Assembly: GCF_001612945.1 (NCBI RefSeq)
Contig: NZ_BDBK01000001.1
Location: forward strand, 1,178,001-1,242,000
DNA: 64,000 nt
Source of the DNA: Nocardia inohanensis NBRC 100128
GTDB lineage: Bacteria > Actinomycetota > Actinomycetes > Mycobacteriales > Mycobacteriaceae
Direction: 5' to 3'
Position 1 is the first letter of the stretch; every line of letters starts with the position of its first letter. The position numbers and the translations under genes are program-made. Below are positions 32,527-43,540 of this stretch, piece after piece. A model generated the notes under the pieces. That model made no database searches. It had not been told where the DNA came from and worked only from the letters and a program-made list of their open reading frames with translations.

Positions 32527-33753
32527 CTAATGGGTCCCGAGGTGTTGCGACCCCTGAGAAACACCCCGACTGCCCGCGGAAACTCCGCCGATCATCTTCT
32601 CGATCAGGTCGGCTGCGCGGGGAGTCCCACCCTCGGCGATGGTCGCGGCGCGCAGCTGCGCGGAGCGGAGAGCGACTTCCGGGTCGGAGATCAGTTCGTC
32701 GAGTGCCTGCCGGAGGTTTTCGGGGGTGGCTTGCGGGGTGTCGACGCGACGGGCAACGCCGAGTTCGACGAGCCGGTCGGCGTTCATGAATTGTTCGGCG
32801 GCTTGCGGAACGGCGATCATCGGCACGCCCGCGAGCAGGCCCTCGCCGGATCCGCCCATCCCCGCGTGGGTGACGAAAGCGTCGGCCTGCGCCAGGATCG
32901 CACGTTGCGGGACCCATTGGTGTACTTCGACGTTGGCGGGAATATCGCCGAGTTCGGTCGGGTCGGTGTACTTGCCGATCTGAAGGACCACATGCCAGCC
33001 GGGTAGGTCGCCGAACGCGCGCAGACAGTGCCGGTAGAACTCGGGCCGGTGGGTGTAGGCCGAGCCGAGCGAGATCAGCAGGACCTTCTCCGCGTCGCCC
33101 GGCCGTATCCATTCGCCGGGATGCGGGGCGAGGCAGGGGCCGACGAAGGTCACCGTGCCGGTGTCGACGCGATTGCCGTGGGGTTGCATGGCGCGCGGAA
33201 TCAGGGCAAGGGCCCGGCCGGGCGGCCCGGAGAACTCGTCCACATCGGTTGTCGTCGTGCCGGTTTCGGTGAGCCACCGCGCGAATTTGGATCGGTGTTC
33301 GTCGGCGCCGGGCAGCTGCCGGAGTTGCGCGGCCACTTCCTGCTCGTAGCCCTGCCAGGCCACGAAAGTGGGCGACAGCTGTAGCAGCGGCCGGCCCTGT
33401 GTCTCGGCCAGGGCGCGCGCGGCGTAGGCGCCGATGTCGTACAGGTAGAGGTCGGGACGGTCGCGGTCATAGGCCCTTCGCAGTTGCGGCAGGGCCTGAA
33501 TCGCGTTGTCCAGGAACAGATCCATGGCCGCGATGGGATCGTCGGGCCAATTGTTGTCCGCGACCGGCAGCGTGGAGGTGCACGCGCGGATTTCCGCGCC
33601 GGTGTCGGTGATCAGCTCGGCGACGGCCGGATCGTTGGCGTAGGTCACCCGATGGCCGCGGGTCACCAGCTCGCGGATGACCTCGAGGCTCGGCAGGACG
33701 TGACTCACGGCGGGGATGCCGATCATCGCGATATGGGCAGGGCGAGAACGCAT
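32527..33753 (-). CDS. macrolide-type glycosyltransferase (GT1, MGT family)
   Basis: A 408-residue GT-B fold glycosyltransferase. The N-terminal acceptor domain starts HIAMIGIPAVSHVLPSLEVIREL, and the donor-binding signature HQWVPQRAILAQADAFVTHAGMGGSGEGLLAGVPMIAVPQAAEQ lies near residues 278-322. Such enzymes add a sugar from UDP to macrolides, other antibiotics or lipids and often give resistance. The adjacent TetR gene and TetR remnant suggest drug- or metabolite-responsive expression. Confidence 0.93.
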   Translation of the reverse strand: MRSRPAHIAMIGIPAVSHVLPSLEVIRELVTRGHRVTYANDPAVAELITDTGAEIRACTSTLPVADNNWPDDPIAAMDLFLDNAIQALPQLRRAYDRDRPDLYLYDIGAYAARALAETQGRPLLQLSPTFVAWQGYEQEVAAQLRQLPGADEHRSKFARWLTETGTTTTDVDEFSGPPGRALALIPRAMQPHGNRVDTGTVTFVGPCLAPHPGEWIRPGDAEKVLLISLGSAYTHRPEFYRHCLRAFGDLPGWHVVLQIGKYTDPTELGDIPANVEVHQWVPQRAILAQADAFVTHAGMGGSGEGLLAGVPMIAVPQAAEQFMNADRLVELGVARRVDTPQATPENLRQALDELISDPEVALRSAQLRAATIAEGGTPRAADLIEKMIGGVSAGSRGVSQGSQHLGTH

Positions 33754-33759
33754 TCAGCT

Positions 33760-34092
33760 CATTTCTTACACGAAATTCAGCACGCCCTGACCGAACAGCC
33801 GTCGATCGCGGTAGCGCTGATCGCGGTGTCGTTTCGCTCCGAAGCGGCCGCGCGCGCCCTGCGCAGACTGTGGGAGAGCCGATACTCCCAGTCCGAGATC
33901 ATCGTCCGGCGCGCGATCGAGCGCGGGGAACTGTCGGCGCACACCGACGCGCGCGCCTTGCTTGTCGCCGCCACCGCTCCGCTCTACCAGGAACTGGTGC
34001 TCCTGCGCACCCCGCCGGACCCGGGCCTGCCCGGCCGTGCGGCGCTGGCCGCGGCGTCGGCCGCGCGCGCGGGCGCGTTCGTCAACCGGCCG
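33760..34092 (+). pseudogene. truncated TetR regulator (C-terminal remnant)
   Basis: About 110 codons in frame read as the C-terminal ligand domain of a TetR protein (ALTEQPSIAVALIAVSFRSEAAARALRRLWESRYSQSEIIVRRAIERGEL and on to the usual poly-Ala helix). No helix-turn-helix or start is upstream, since the frame runs straight into the divergent glycosyltransferase start. The downstream end runs into the 3' end of the MEDS gene without a proper stop at the domain end. It is probably the leftover of a regulator lost by rearrangement. Confidence 0.6.
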
Positions 34093-35037
34093 TCAAGCGC
34101 GGGCGAGGTAGATGCGCAGGGTGGTGCCGGCCGGGCCGGTGTGCAGGCGGACCAGTTCGGCGAGCTGGTTGATGAGTAGCAGGCCGCGGCCGCCGAGCGA
34201 GCGGGCGGGTGGGGGCAGGCGGCCGGCGAGGGGATCGGTGATGTGGCCGGAATCGGTTATCTGGCAGCACAGGTGGGGGCCGTCGGGCCACAGGGTGAGG
34301 GTTCCGCCACCGCCGCCGTGCACCACCGAATTGGCGGTGGACTCGCCGATGATCAGTTCCAGATCGATGACCCGGTCCGGGCTGACGCCGGATCGGCGGG
34401 CGAAGTCGACCGCGCGGTGGCGGGCACGGGAGAGGGTGGTGGCGTCGAAGGGCAGGTGCAGCGCCGTGCCGGGGGGAGCCGGCAGGGGACGATTGTAGGA
34501 GGCGACGATGCGGTCGGGATCGTAGGCGGTGCTGGGGGTTTCGCTGCCCCGGTCGATGACGGTGGGGTGGGTCGCGTAGGCGTCCTCGGTCATCTCGGGC
34601 GGGAGCGCGGTGATGTCGTAGGGGCACAGGATGGTCACTTCGCGGCCGGCGAAGGCGGCGTTGATCAGGGCTTCGTGCTGGACGCAGGCCGGGTACTCCA
34701 GCGCGGATCGGGTGGCCCAGATCGGTTCACCGATGATGCGCACGCGCTCGTTCGGATGTTTGTCGGCGAAAGCGCGCAGCACGCCGGGGATGATCCGGCC
34801 GGGATTGCGGCCCTCGACCGTCATGTCCAGCAATCGCACCGCCGCGGCGTCGGATCCGAGTTCGGTGCGTAGCAGGGCCAGCTGCTCGGTCGGCACCGAG
34901 ACCGCGACCGGCTCGCCCCGCTCCAGCCCCTCGCGGATGAATTCCACCGTCCCCGCCAGGTATTCGGCCGCATCGCGATAAAAGAGCGCCGGATGTAGGA
35001 ATCCGGCGGTCGAATCCGCGTCGGCGGTATGAGTCAT
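34093..35037 (-). CDS. MEDS-domain anti-sigma/ATPase sensor protein
   Basis: A 314-residue protein with an N-terminal MEDS (DcmR-type sensory) domain (HPALFYRDAAEYLAGTVEFIREGLERGEPVAVSVP, about 14-170) and a C-terminal HATPase_c domain of the RsbW kind (about 195-310, ELIIGESTANSVVHGG and SLGGRGLLLINQLAE). ATG 35037 was chosen. It is divergent from the sigma factor gene. It probably phosphorylates a STAS antagonist or binds a sigma factor in response to a ligand sensed by MEDS. Confidence 0.9.
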   Translation of the reverse strand: MTHTADADSTAGFLHPALFYRDAAEYLAGTVEFIREGLERGEPVAVSVPTEQLALLRTELGSDAAAVRLLDMTVEGRNPGRIIPGVLRAFADKHPNERVRIIGEPIWATRSALEYPACVQHEALINAAFAGREVTILCPYDITALPPEMTEDAYATHPTVIDRGSETPSTAYDPDRIVASYNRPLPAPPGTALHLPFDATTLSRARHRAVDFARRSGVSPDRVIDLELIIGESTANSVVHGGGGGTLTLWPDGPHLCCQITDSGHITDPLAGRLPPPARSLGGRGLLLINQLAELVRLHTGPAGTTLRIYLARA

Positions 35038-35165
35038 AGGCGAAAGGACCTCGAGCGTAGACGGAGACGGCCGGAAGTGCGTGCGAGGCCGACCGCCGAC
35101 CATCTTACGTGCCCCGGATTCGGCGGCCGCATCCGAAAGGTTGAACAGCCGATTCGGCGTGCGGT

Positions 35166-35190
35166 GTTTCGAGCGTGCCGGTGCGGGTAG
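35166..35190 (+). promoter_or_regulatory. SigF-type promoter of the sigF operon
   Basis: GTTT (35166-35169), a 15-nt spacer and GGGTAG (35185-35190), almost the published consensus for mycobacterial SigF and Streptomyces SigB-like factors (GTTT-N15-17-GGGTA). It lies 51 bp before the sigma factor start and suggests autoregulation. Confidence 0.75.
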
Positions 35191-35241
35191 GAAAGGCAGT
35201 ACGGCAGTGGAACTCCCCTGGACCCACAGTGAGGTAGAGCA

Positions 35242-36075
35242 ATGTCAGATGAACACGCGGCTCGGTCGGAAACGACGGTCGACGGCAAGGGCAGTGGCGA
35301 TTCATACGACAATATCGAGCCGTGGCTGAAGCAGCTGGCCACGCTCGCGGACGACAGCGACGAGTACGCGCGGCTGCGCGACGAGATCATCCGCCGGTGC
35401 CTGCCGCTGGGCGAGCACATCGCGCGCCGCTACACCGGCCGCGGCGTCGAGTACGAGGATCTGGCGCAGATCGCCGCCGTCGGCGTGGTGCTGGCCGTGG
35501 ACCGGTTCGATCCGGCCAATGGCGCCAGCTTCCTCTCCTTCGCGATCCCGACGGTCACCGGCGAGGTCAAGCGGTACTTCCGTGACAGCACCTGGGCGGT
35601 GCGGGTGCCGCGCCGGATCAAGGAGATCCAGCAGCGGCTGACCACCGTGGTCCCGGAACTGGCGCAGCGGCTGGGGCATCAGCCCACCGCGCGCGAGCTG
35701 GCCGCGCATCTGGAGGTCGATCTGTTCGAGATCACCCAGGCGCTCATCGCGAGCAACTGCTACACCACCGATTCCCTCGACGCCCCCGCGGCGACGAGCG
35801 GCGAGCAGACCCTGGCGCCCATCGACCGGATGGCCACCGAGGATCCCGGCTACGCACTCATCGAGGACAGCATGGCGGCCGGTCCGCTGCTGGCTACGCT
35901 CGGCGAACGCGAGCGCACCATGTTGATCATGCGGTACGGCCAGAACAAGACTCAATCCGAGATCGCCAGGGTGCTCGGCGTCTCGCAGATGCATGTCTCC
36001 CGGCTGCTCGCGCGAACCCTGGTCGAGATCCGTGAACGCGCACTGCAATCGGAGGGACGGGTGTACGCCGCTTGA
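35242..36075 (+). CDS. sigF: SigF/SigB-family RNA polymerase sigma factor
   Basis: A 277-residue group 3 sigma factor of the SigB/SigF/SigG type. Region 2 (GVEYEDLAQIAAVGVVLAVDRFDPANGASFLSFAIPTVTGEVKRYFRDSTWAVRVPRR, about 68-128), region 3, and region 4 helix-turn-helix (NKTQSEIARVLGVSQMHVSRLLARTL, about 234-260) are present. The N-terminal 25 residues are variable. It is followed by an anti-sigma gene (TTGA overlap) and a STAS gene, the reverse of the order in the mycobacterial usfX-sigF pair. Confidence 0.93.
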   Translation: MSDEHAARSETTVDGKGSGDSYDNIEPWLKQLATLADDSDEYARLRDEIIRRCLPLGEHIARRYTGRGVEYEDLAQIAAVGVVLAVDRFDPANGASFLSFAIPTVTGEVKRYFRDSTWAVRVPRRIKEIQQRLTTVVPELAQRLGHQPTARELAAHLEVDLFEITQALIASNCYTTDSLDAPAATSGEQTLAPIDRMATEDPGYALIEDSMAAGPLLATLGERERTMLIMRYGQNKTQSEIARVLGVSQMHVSRLLARTLVEIRERALQSEGRVYAA

Positions 36076-36605
36076 GTAGAGGAAGGACGCGGGAGACTCC
36101 GGGCGATACCGTCGTGGGGAACGTACGGGTCGCGGGTGCGAGGCTGCGGCGAATCAGTGAGGTGAGGATGGCGGTCGACGAGATGGTGGATGTGGGGGCG
36201 CGGCGGGATATCGAGCGGTTCGGTGTGTGGATACCCGCGGACGTGCGGCAATTGTCGTTACTGCGCGCCGTGGCCGAAACCGTCCTGCTGACAGTCGATT
36301 TCACGCTCGATGTGGTGACCGATGTCCGCGTCGCGCTCGACGAGGTGATCACCGCCATGATCCTGGCGGCGGCGCCGGGGCAGCGCATCGAATGTGAATT
36401 CGGTTACGACCCGACCCGGGTGGAGGTCATCATGTCGGTGCTGGCGCACCGGGATGCCTTCGAGCTCAGCGCCTTCGGCGGGCATCTGCTCGAAAGCCTC
36501 ACCGATTCGATCGAGATCGACCGTGCGCCCGCCGGGGACGGCTCGGCCGCGGAGGCGCTGACCGTGCGCTTCAGCCGCCGCGCGCACGGTGGTGAGCGCC
36601 GGTGA
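36072..36605 (+). CDS. RsbW-type anti-sigma factor (ATPase)
   Basis: A protein of up to 177 residues with a HATPase-like domain from about residue 48: FGVWIPADVRQLSLLRAVAETV and DVRVALDEVITAMILAA, where the N-box glutamate/asparagine region is present as DEVITAM. The first 35 residues are not typical, so the true start may be ATG 36168 or 36183; TTG 36072 overlaps the sigma factor stop. It would hold SigF inactive and phosphorylate the STAS protein. Confidence 0.82.
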   Translation: MSRGRTRETPGDTVVGNVRVAGARLRRISEVRMAVDEMVDVGARRDIERFGVWIPADVRQLSLLRAVAETVLLTVDFTLDVVTDVRVALDEVITAMILAAAPGQRIECEFGYDPTRVEVIMSVLAHRDAFELSAFGGHLLESLTDSIEIDRAPAGDGSAAEALTVRFSRRAHGGERR

Positions 36606-36798
36606 GCCGGGGGAGGCAAGCGTCATGATCGGGGTATCCGCGCGGTGCGCCGCCGCGTTCGGTACCGTCTTGCTCGGTGGCTTGTACGTCTGTCACCGCG
36701 CCTGGCCGATACCTTTGCGAGGCACGAGTATTCGAGCGAGGCGTGTGAGCCCGGGTGGGCCGGAGGGAACCGGCCGGCCGCAGGTGGAGGGAGTGATC

Positions 36799-37146
36799 GT
36801 GACCGACAGCGAAGTTTCGCGTCTGCTGACGGTGTCGCAGCGCCGAGTCGATGGCATCGCGGTGGTGACCGCGGTGGGCGAGATCGACATCAACTCGGCG
36901 CCCGAGCTGCGCACCGTGCTCGACGCGGCCGTCGGACCGGCCTCGGACACCATCGTGGACCTGTCCGGCGTGCAATTCCTGGGTTCGGTGGGGCTGAGCG
37001 TGCTGCTGGCCGCGGTGGAACAGGCGGACCCGGGGCGGGTGCGCGTGGTCGCGTCCCTGCAAGCGCGCCGGCCGATCGAGGTGACCGGCCTGGATCAGGT
37101 GCTGGATCTGTACGACACCGTCGAATCGGCGCTGGCCGCGAGCTGA
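36799..37146 (+). CDS. STAS-domain anti-sigma factor antagonist (RsbV-type)
   Basis: A 115-residue STAS protein. The phospho-acceptor region reads DLSGVQFLGSVGLSVLL with Ser63 in the conserved position; the usual Asp before it is Gly. I chose GTG 36799, six nt after GGAGGGA; the longer ORF from 36589 is not supported. It is the last gene of the sigF group and would release SigF when dephosphorylated. The receiver-PP2C phosphatase at 39198 is the obvious partner. Confidence 0.92.
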   Translation: MTDSEVSRLLTVSQRRVDGIAVVTAVGEIDINSAPELRTVLDAAVGPASDTIVDLSGVQFLGSVGLSVLLAAVEQADPGRVRVVASLQARRPIEVTGLDQVLDLYDTVESALAAS

Positions 37147-37150
37147 GCGC

Positions 37151-37590
37151 TCAGCGGTTCGGCGGCAGTCGGACGATCTGCACGAAGAATTCGTCGATCT
37201 GCTTGATGGCCTGCACGAAATGGTCCAGCTCGACCGGTTTGGTGACGTAGGCGTTCGCGTGCAGCTGGTAGCTGCGCAGGATGTCCTCCTCCGCGGCCGA
37301 GGTGGTGAGCACCACCACCGGGATCGAGGCCAGCTCCGGATCCGCCTTGATCTGCGCCAGCACCTCGCGCCCATCGTATTTGGGCAGGTTCAGGTCCAGC
37401 AGGATGAGATCCGGGCGGCAGGCATCGGTGTGCGCGCCGCGCTGGTACAGGAAGTCCAGCGCCTCCCCGCCATCGCGGCAGACATGCAGCGTATTGCCGA
37501 TCTTGTTGTCCTCGAACGCCTCCCGGGTCATCAACTCGTCGGCGGGGTCGTCTTCGACCAGGAGGATGTCGACCGGTCGGCCGGATACGG

Positions 37591-37594
<4 letters not shown>
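37151..37594 (-). CDS. response regulator, single receiver domain (Rcp1-like)
   Basis: A 147-residue stand-alone receiver with the acidic pair ED (14-15), phospho-acceptor Asp67 (LLDLNLP) and Lys119 (KP). The inserted RGAHTDACRPD stretch is typical of receivers that pair with phytochrome-like kinases. Its ATG overlaps the stop of the histidine kinase gene by 4 bp. It has no output domain, so it probably relays phosphate or binds another signalling protein. Confidence 0.93.
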
Positions 37595-39197
<1,603 letters not shown>

Positions 39198-39201
<4 letters not shown>

Positions 39202-40418
39202 GTCCTTGCCTTCCAGCGCAGATACAGGATCGCGATATCGTCGTCGAGCCCGCCCGAAGGGGTGGCGAGCTGGTCGACGCGGGCGATCAGTTCGTCGACG
39301 AACCGGTGCGGGTGGTCGGTCCGGATATCGCGGGCCAAGGCCAGCAGTCCGTGCTCGCCGAGCCGATTGCGGTCGGGGTCGACCGGACCTTCGAACAAAC
39401 CGTCGCTGAACACCGCCAGCGCGGCGTCACCGGCGAATTCGACGGTGGCCTCGGGCCATTGCGCCCGGCCCGGCCGGAACCCCAGGGCGGGACCGCCCGG
39501 CACCTCCGCCCAATCCCAATGCCCGCCGGAACGCAGCAGTACGCCGGGGTGTCCGGCACGTCGCAGCCGGGCGCTGCGGTCGGCCGGTGACAGGGTGAGC
39601 GTGGTCGCGGTGGCGAAGGTGCTGCGATCGGAGCGTTCGGCCAGCAGTACCTCCTCCATGACGCGCAGCTGCCGGTTTCCGGTCACACCGCCCAAAACCA
39701 ATGTGCGCCAGGCCAATCGGAGCGCCACGCCGATCGCGGCGGCCTCCGGGCCGTGCCCGGAAACATCGCCGACCACCGCGTGGACGAGCCCGTCCGCATC
39801 CTCGACCACGTCGTAGAAGTCGCCGCCGAGCAAGGCGTGCGCCCGGCCGGGCAGATAGCGGGGCACCACCTCGACCGCGCTGTCCGGGCGCAGCAGCGGC
39901 GTGGGCAACAGCCCCCGCTCCAGCCGCGCGTTCTCCGCGGCTCGCAACTGACTGGCCTGCAACGCCGCCGTGGTGCGTTCGGCCTGCCGGCGCTGGATCG
40001 CATACCGCACGGCACGTCCGAGCAGGTCCGGGGTCACCTGTCCCTTGACCAGGTAATCCTGTGCGCCCGCGGCCATCGCGGACGCACCGGCCAGCTTCTC
40101 GTCCAATCCGGTGAGCACCACGACCGCGGCATCGGTCGCGGTACGAACCCGCGCCAGCGCCTCCAAGCCGTGGGCATCGGAGAGGTTCAGGTCCAGCAGC
40201 ACACAATCGGGGCGACTGACCCGCAGCAGGTCGGTCGCGTCCGCCAGCGAAGACACCCACTGGAGCCGGATGCCCAGCGGACCGTCCTCGACCAGGGCCT
40301 CCACCAGCAGTGCGTCAGCGGCGTCGTCCTCGATCAGTAGTACATCTGCGTGGGTCGTGTCGGCCGGAAACAGCTGACTACCCAAGGGATTCCGGGAATC
40401 AGGCGCCACAGGCACCAC
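39198..40418 (-). CDS. receiver-PP2C (SpoIIE-like) serine phosphatase
   Basis: A 406-residue fusion of a receiver domain (about 22-145, phospho-acceptor Asp76 in LLDLNLS) and a PP2C/SpoIIE phosphatase domain (about 180-400, GGDFYDVVEDADGLVHAVVGDVSGHGPEAA with metal-binding Asp). It is the RsbU/RsbP-type activator that dephosphorylates the STAS protein. The start is GTG 40418. It heads the RR/HK/phosphatase operon on the minus strand. Confidence 0.94.
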
Positions 40419-40456
40419 GATGATCGTTGCGCGTCAACGCGGGTACTCCTCGCTAC

Positions 40457-40473
40457 GTTGCGCGGAGCGCAAC
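40457..40473 (-). terminator. short hairpin between ltrA and the phosphatase gene
   Basis: A perfect 7-bp stem GTTGCGC with a 3-nt loop, in the 184-bp gap after the LtrA stop and before the phosphatase start. It may end LtrA transcription or lie in the phosphatase leader. No U-run. Confidence 0.35.
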
Positions 40474-40602
40474 CACCCGCTGCCCAGCCGGTTGTTGGAC
40501 CGGGCAACGTTCCGATGTTAGTTGAACATCCGGTGCAGCGCGGAATTCACCAGGTTCGAGCCGGTCGCCTGGCGAGGTCGCGCCCAGCCGCGGGCGGGCC
40601 CG

Positions 40603-41712
40603 TCACCGCTCGGATCTGTCGAAGGCCACCGCCGCGGTAGCCACGGCCACCAAGGCGGTGAGTTGCGCACCGGCGGTCCAGGCGATGCCGACGGGGATGG
40701 TCGAGCCGACCACGGGAGCGGCGATCAGGCGATGCCATGCGTGCGGCAGTCCGAGAATCCGGCGGAACAAGAACTGGCCGCAAAAATACAGTGCCACACC
40801 GCCCGACAGCGCGGTGGCCGCGGTGACGGTCGCGGACCGGCCGCCGTGCGCGATGCTCATCGACAATCCGGCCGCGGTCATGATGATGCCGATGAGAAGC
40901 GGATACAGCGCGAAGCCGTACGCGGTGACCGCGGGGGTGGCGCGTGTGGGCCGGGGGATGGCGGCCAGCGCGCGGGCGCCGCGCTCGTCATCGGACCCGA
41001 AGTAGGCCCACCACAGCACAAAGGCCAGAGCCAAAGCCATCGCGAGGGTTGCGACGAGCGGGAAGGTGATCGGCTCGCCCGTCAGCCCGACCCCGATCGC
41101 GATGATCGACTCGCCGATCGCGATGATGATGATCAACCCGTGGCGTTCGCACAGATGACCGGCCCTGATCACGAAATCGCGGCTGTCGATCAGATACGGG
41201 CTGACCAGCTGGATCGCGAATGCCAGGCTCCAGCACAGATACCGGAGCCGATCGGGCGCCAGCCCACCCGCCAGCACGAACCCCGCCGACAAGGCATTGA
41301 GCGGAGCGATCCGCAGAATCGCCCGGGCCGCCGAAGGCCCGCCGTTGGCGTGGAACAACGCGGTATGCACGGCCGTGACCAGCACATAGGCCAGCCCGAA
41401 TGCGGCACCGGTGTCATGGAATGCCTCGGGTATCGCCAACGCCAGGATGAAGAAGCCGAACATTCCCACCAGCAACCAGCCGCGGCGGACCGAATTGTTC
41501 GGCGCCACTTCATTGGTCAGCCAGACGTAGCCGCTGTACATCCACCAGATCAGCCCGAACACCAGCGCGATCCGCAGCACCGCCGGCCAGCCCGGATGCT
41601 CGGTGAACGCGTGGGTCAGCTGGGTGATCGTGAACACGAAGACCAGATCGAAGAACAGCTCGAGAGTCGAGGCGCGGCGCTCAGTCGTGTCCGCGTCCGC
41701 TGAACCAACCAT
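40603..41712 (-). CDS. ltrA: low-temperature-requirement A (LtrA) family membrane protein
   Basis: A 369-residue LtrA protein with the family start ERRASTLELFFDLVFVFTITQLTHAF and the later AGHLCERHGLIIIIAIGESIIAIGVGL, both in membrane-embedded positions; about ten hydrophobic segments. LtrA proteins are widespread in actinobacteria with no proven biochemical role; the Listeria founder is needed for growth in the cold. It may be under the same stress control as its neighbours. Confidence 0.94.
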   Translation of the reverse strand: MVGSADADTTERRASTLELFFDLVFVFTITQLTHAFTEHPGWPAVLRIALVFGLIWWMYSGYVWLTNEVAPNNSVRRGWLLVGMFGFFILALAIPEAFHDTGAAFGLAYVLVTAVHTALFHANGGPSAARAILRIAPLNALSAGFVLAGGLAPDRLRYLCWSLAFAIQLVSPYLIDSRDFVIRAGHLCERHGLIIIIAIGESIIAIGVGLTGEPITFPLVATLAMALALAFVLWWAYFGSDDERGARALAAIPRPTRATPAVTAYGFALYPLLIGIIMTAAGLSMSIAHGGRSATVTAATALSGGVALYFCGQFLFRRILGLPHAWHRLIAAPVVGSTIPVGIAWTAGAQLTALVAVATAAVAFDRSER

Positions 41713-41758
41713 CCTTCGAGCCTAAGACGATGTGCGAGAACATGATCCGATTCGGGAG

Positions 41759-41792
41759 CGCGACCCTGCCCTGTGGTGAGGGCAGGGTCGCA
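41759..41792 (-). terminator. strong hairpin terminator of the ferritin-like gene
   Basis: A perfect 13-bp stem (GCGACCCTGCCCT with its complement) and 6-nt loop, 45 bp after the stop of the gene at 41836 and 47 bp before the LtrA start. Position and strength fit a factor-independent terminator without U-tail. Confidence 0.7.
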
Positions 41793-41835
41793 GACCCCGG
41801 GGTGGTGCTGAACCGGGCCTGCGTGCGGCGAGATA

Positions 41836-42798
41836 TCAGTTCAGGCCGGTGATCTCCGGTGCGATGGTCGCCAGCCGGGCCTGGGCGGCCGAGACGACGC
41901 CTTGGCGCTTCTTGTGCGCCTCCTCGTAGGCGAGGGTGGCGCGGATATCGGAGGGCGAGTTGAGGTCCTTGATCGCGGCGACCGTCTGGGAGACGTTCAG
42001 GTCGTCGTAGTCGTCGATCGGCAACTCGCCCGGTTCCAGGACGCCGGTGGCGGTCCGGAGGGAGTGCAGGGCTCTGGAGGTGCCGTCGGCGCCTTCCCGT
42101 CGGGTGACCTGCTCGGCGGTTTGCAGGGCGGCGTCGGTGGAGGCGCCGAAGGTCTTCGCGGCGACTTCGCCGGCGTGCGCGCCACGGGCGAGCAGCTCGT
42201 TCAGGGCGGGCGGCACCGAGCGGAAGGCGTCCAGGGCGCGATCCACGGCCTGTGTCGTCCAGGTGATCGGGATATTGGCCAGCTTCACCGTCGTTCCGGT
42301 CGCCAGCTGCAACGGGGTGCGGCGCAGCGCGGACGGGCCGCCGAGCGCGTCCTCGGTGAGTACGGTGGTGAGCCATTCCACGGTCGCCGAATGGGCGTTG
42401 ATCAGCCGGTCGGCCAAGGCCGCGATATCGGACTGCTCGCCGTCGGTGGCGAGCGCCTTGACGTAGCGGGCCCGATCGAGCAGCCTCCGCTCGAGCGACA
42501 AGTCCGCGAGCAGCGCCTCTTCGAAGGGGCGGGCCTGTTCGGCCACGGTCTTGAAGACGGCGGTGGCGCGGCCCAGGAACGGTCCGACCACCGCCGGCAC
42601 GCCACCCAGTTCACGGATCGCGGACTCGATCGCCTCGGCCCGGCGGCGAGCCTGTTCCGCGTTGTCGATCAGCTCGCGGCGCACCGCGTCGGTCCGGGCC
42701 TGCGCGGTCCGGGTCTCCGCGATCTGGATTTCGGTGGCGGTCAGCTCACGCAGCGTACGCAGCTGGGCCAGCAGGGTTGTGGTGTCACGGGTGCTCAT
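41836..42798 (-). CDS. ferritin-like fold protein of unknown function
   Basis: A 320-residue mainly helical protein. The first about 160 residues give long amphipathic helices typical of ferritin-like bundles (LRELTATEIQIAETRTAQARTDAVRRELIDNAEQARRRAEAIE...), followed by a second helical section. I see some possible metal-binding acids but no clear ExxH pair, so diiron binding is not established. ATG 42798 follows GAAGGA. A SigF-type promoter lies 59 bp upstream. Confidence 0.8.
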   Translation of the reverse strand: MSTRDTTTLLAQLRTLRELTATEIQIAETRTAQARTDAVRRELIDNAEQARRRAEAIESAIRELGGVPAVVGPFLGRATAVFKTVAEQARPFEEALLADLSLERRLLDRARYVKALATDGEQSDIAALADRLINAHSATVEWLTTVLTEDALGGPSALRRTPLQLATGTTVKLANIPITWTTQAVDRALDAFRSVPPALNELLARGAHAGEVAAKTFGASTDAALQTAEQVTRREGADGTSRALHSLRTATGVLEPGELPIDDYDDLNVSQTVAAIKDLNSPSDIRATLAYEEAHKKRQGVVSAAQARLATIAPEITGLN

Positions 42799-42856
42799 GT
42801 GAATCGATCCTTCGTCGGGGACGAGTGGTCGGCGCGACGCTGCACCATCTCCCGAC

Positions 42857-42880
42857 TTACCCCGCACGGCGGTATGAAAC
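42857..42880 (-). promoter_or_regulatory. SigF-type promoter before the ferritin-like gene
   Basis: On the minus strand GTTT (42880-42877), a 14-nt spacer and GGGTAA (42862-42857). It resembles the promoter before sigF and lies 59 bp from the ATG. Confidence 0.65.
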
Positions 42881-42944
42881 CCTGCGCTGCAAGTGATTTC
42901 GACTTCCCGACCGGCTGATCAGGCCGGTCGCTCCCGGATCGGGT

Positions 42945-43451
42945 TCAGGCGGGATGGCCGGGCGTCATGCCCTCGGTGTCGCGCAGGCGCAGCGGAACGG
43001 TGCCCTCCGGAGGCGATTTCGAGTCGGTCGGAGCGATCAGGAAGCCGACGTGATCACCGAAATCGTCGCGCCGAATGATCTCACCCGCGAACCAGCCGGC
43101 GGCAGCGGTGAGAATCGGCAGAGCGTGCGGACCTTCCTGCCAGTCGCAGTGGTCGAATTTGTTTATCTCAGTGCCGGTTTCGCCGCCGAACAACTGGGCG
43201 AGAGCGAGCGCGTTCGCGGGCACCAGATGGACGGCGAGATGCGTGGCTCGCTCGGCCACCGGAAAGGTGTGGTTCTGTTTGGAGAGACAGGCCAGGAACC
43301 GGCGCGGCTCGATACTGACCTGCGTGCCGAAGCCCACCAGGCAACCGGCGCGCTCCCCATCGGCAACGGTGGTGACGATCCACAGCGCGTTGTCCGCGGC
43401 GGCGACGACGAGGTCGAAGCCGCGCTGTACGCGTGGTGCCGCATTCTTCAT
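42945..43451 (-). CDS. flavin reductase-like FMN-binding protein
   Basis: A 168-residue split-barrel flavoprotein of the flavin reductase (RutF/HpaC-like) family: ALWIVTTVADGERAGCLVGFGTQVSIEPRRFLACLSKQNHT is the FMN-binding core. ATG 43451 sits behind GAGG; a longer version from 43514 is possible. It is divergent from the haem-oxygenase-like gene and might supply reduced flavin to it or to another oxygenase. Confidence 0.9.
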   Translation of the reverse strand: MKNAAPRVQRGFDLVVAAADNALWIVTTVADGERAGCLVGFGTQVSIEPRRFLACLSKQNHTFPVAERATHLAVHLVPANALALAQLFGGETGTEINKFDHCDWQEGPHALPILTAAAGWFAGEIIRRDDFGDHVGFLIAPTDSKSPPEGTVPLRLRDTEGMTPGHPA

Positions 43452-43475
43452 TGCCACCTCGTATTCGGCGAACCG

Positions 43476-43500
43476 GATTGAGATCGATTTCCCAGGGTAG
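43476..43500 (+). promoter_or_regulatory. candidate SigF-type promoter of the haem-oxygenase-like operon
   Basis: GATT (43476-43479), 15-nt spacer, GGGTAG (43495-43500); one mismatch from GTTT. It lies 40 bp before the ATG at 43541. Confidence 0.5.
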
Positions 43501-43540
43501 GCGGGTGAATGCACCCTGTCATCGTCGGGAGGAGTTTGTC

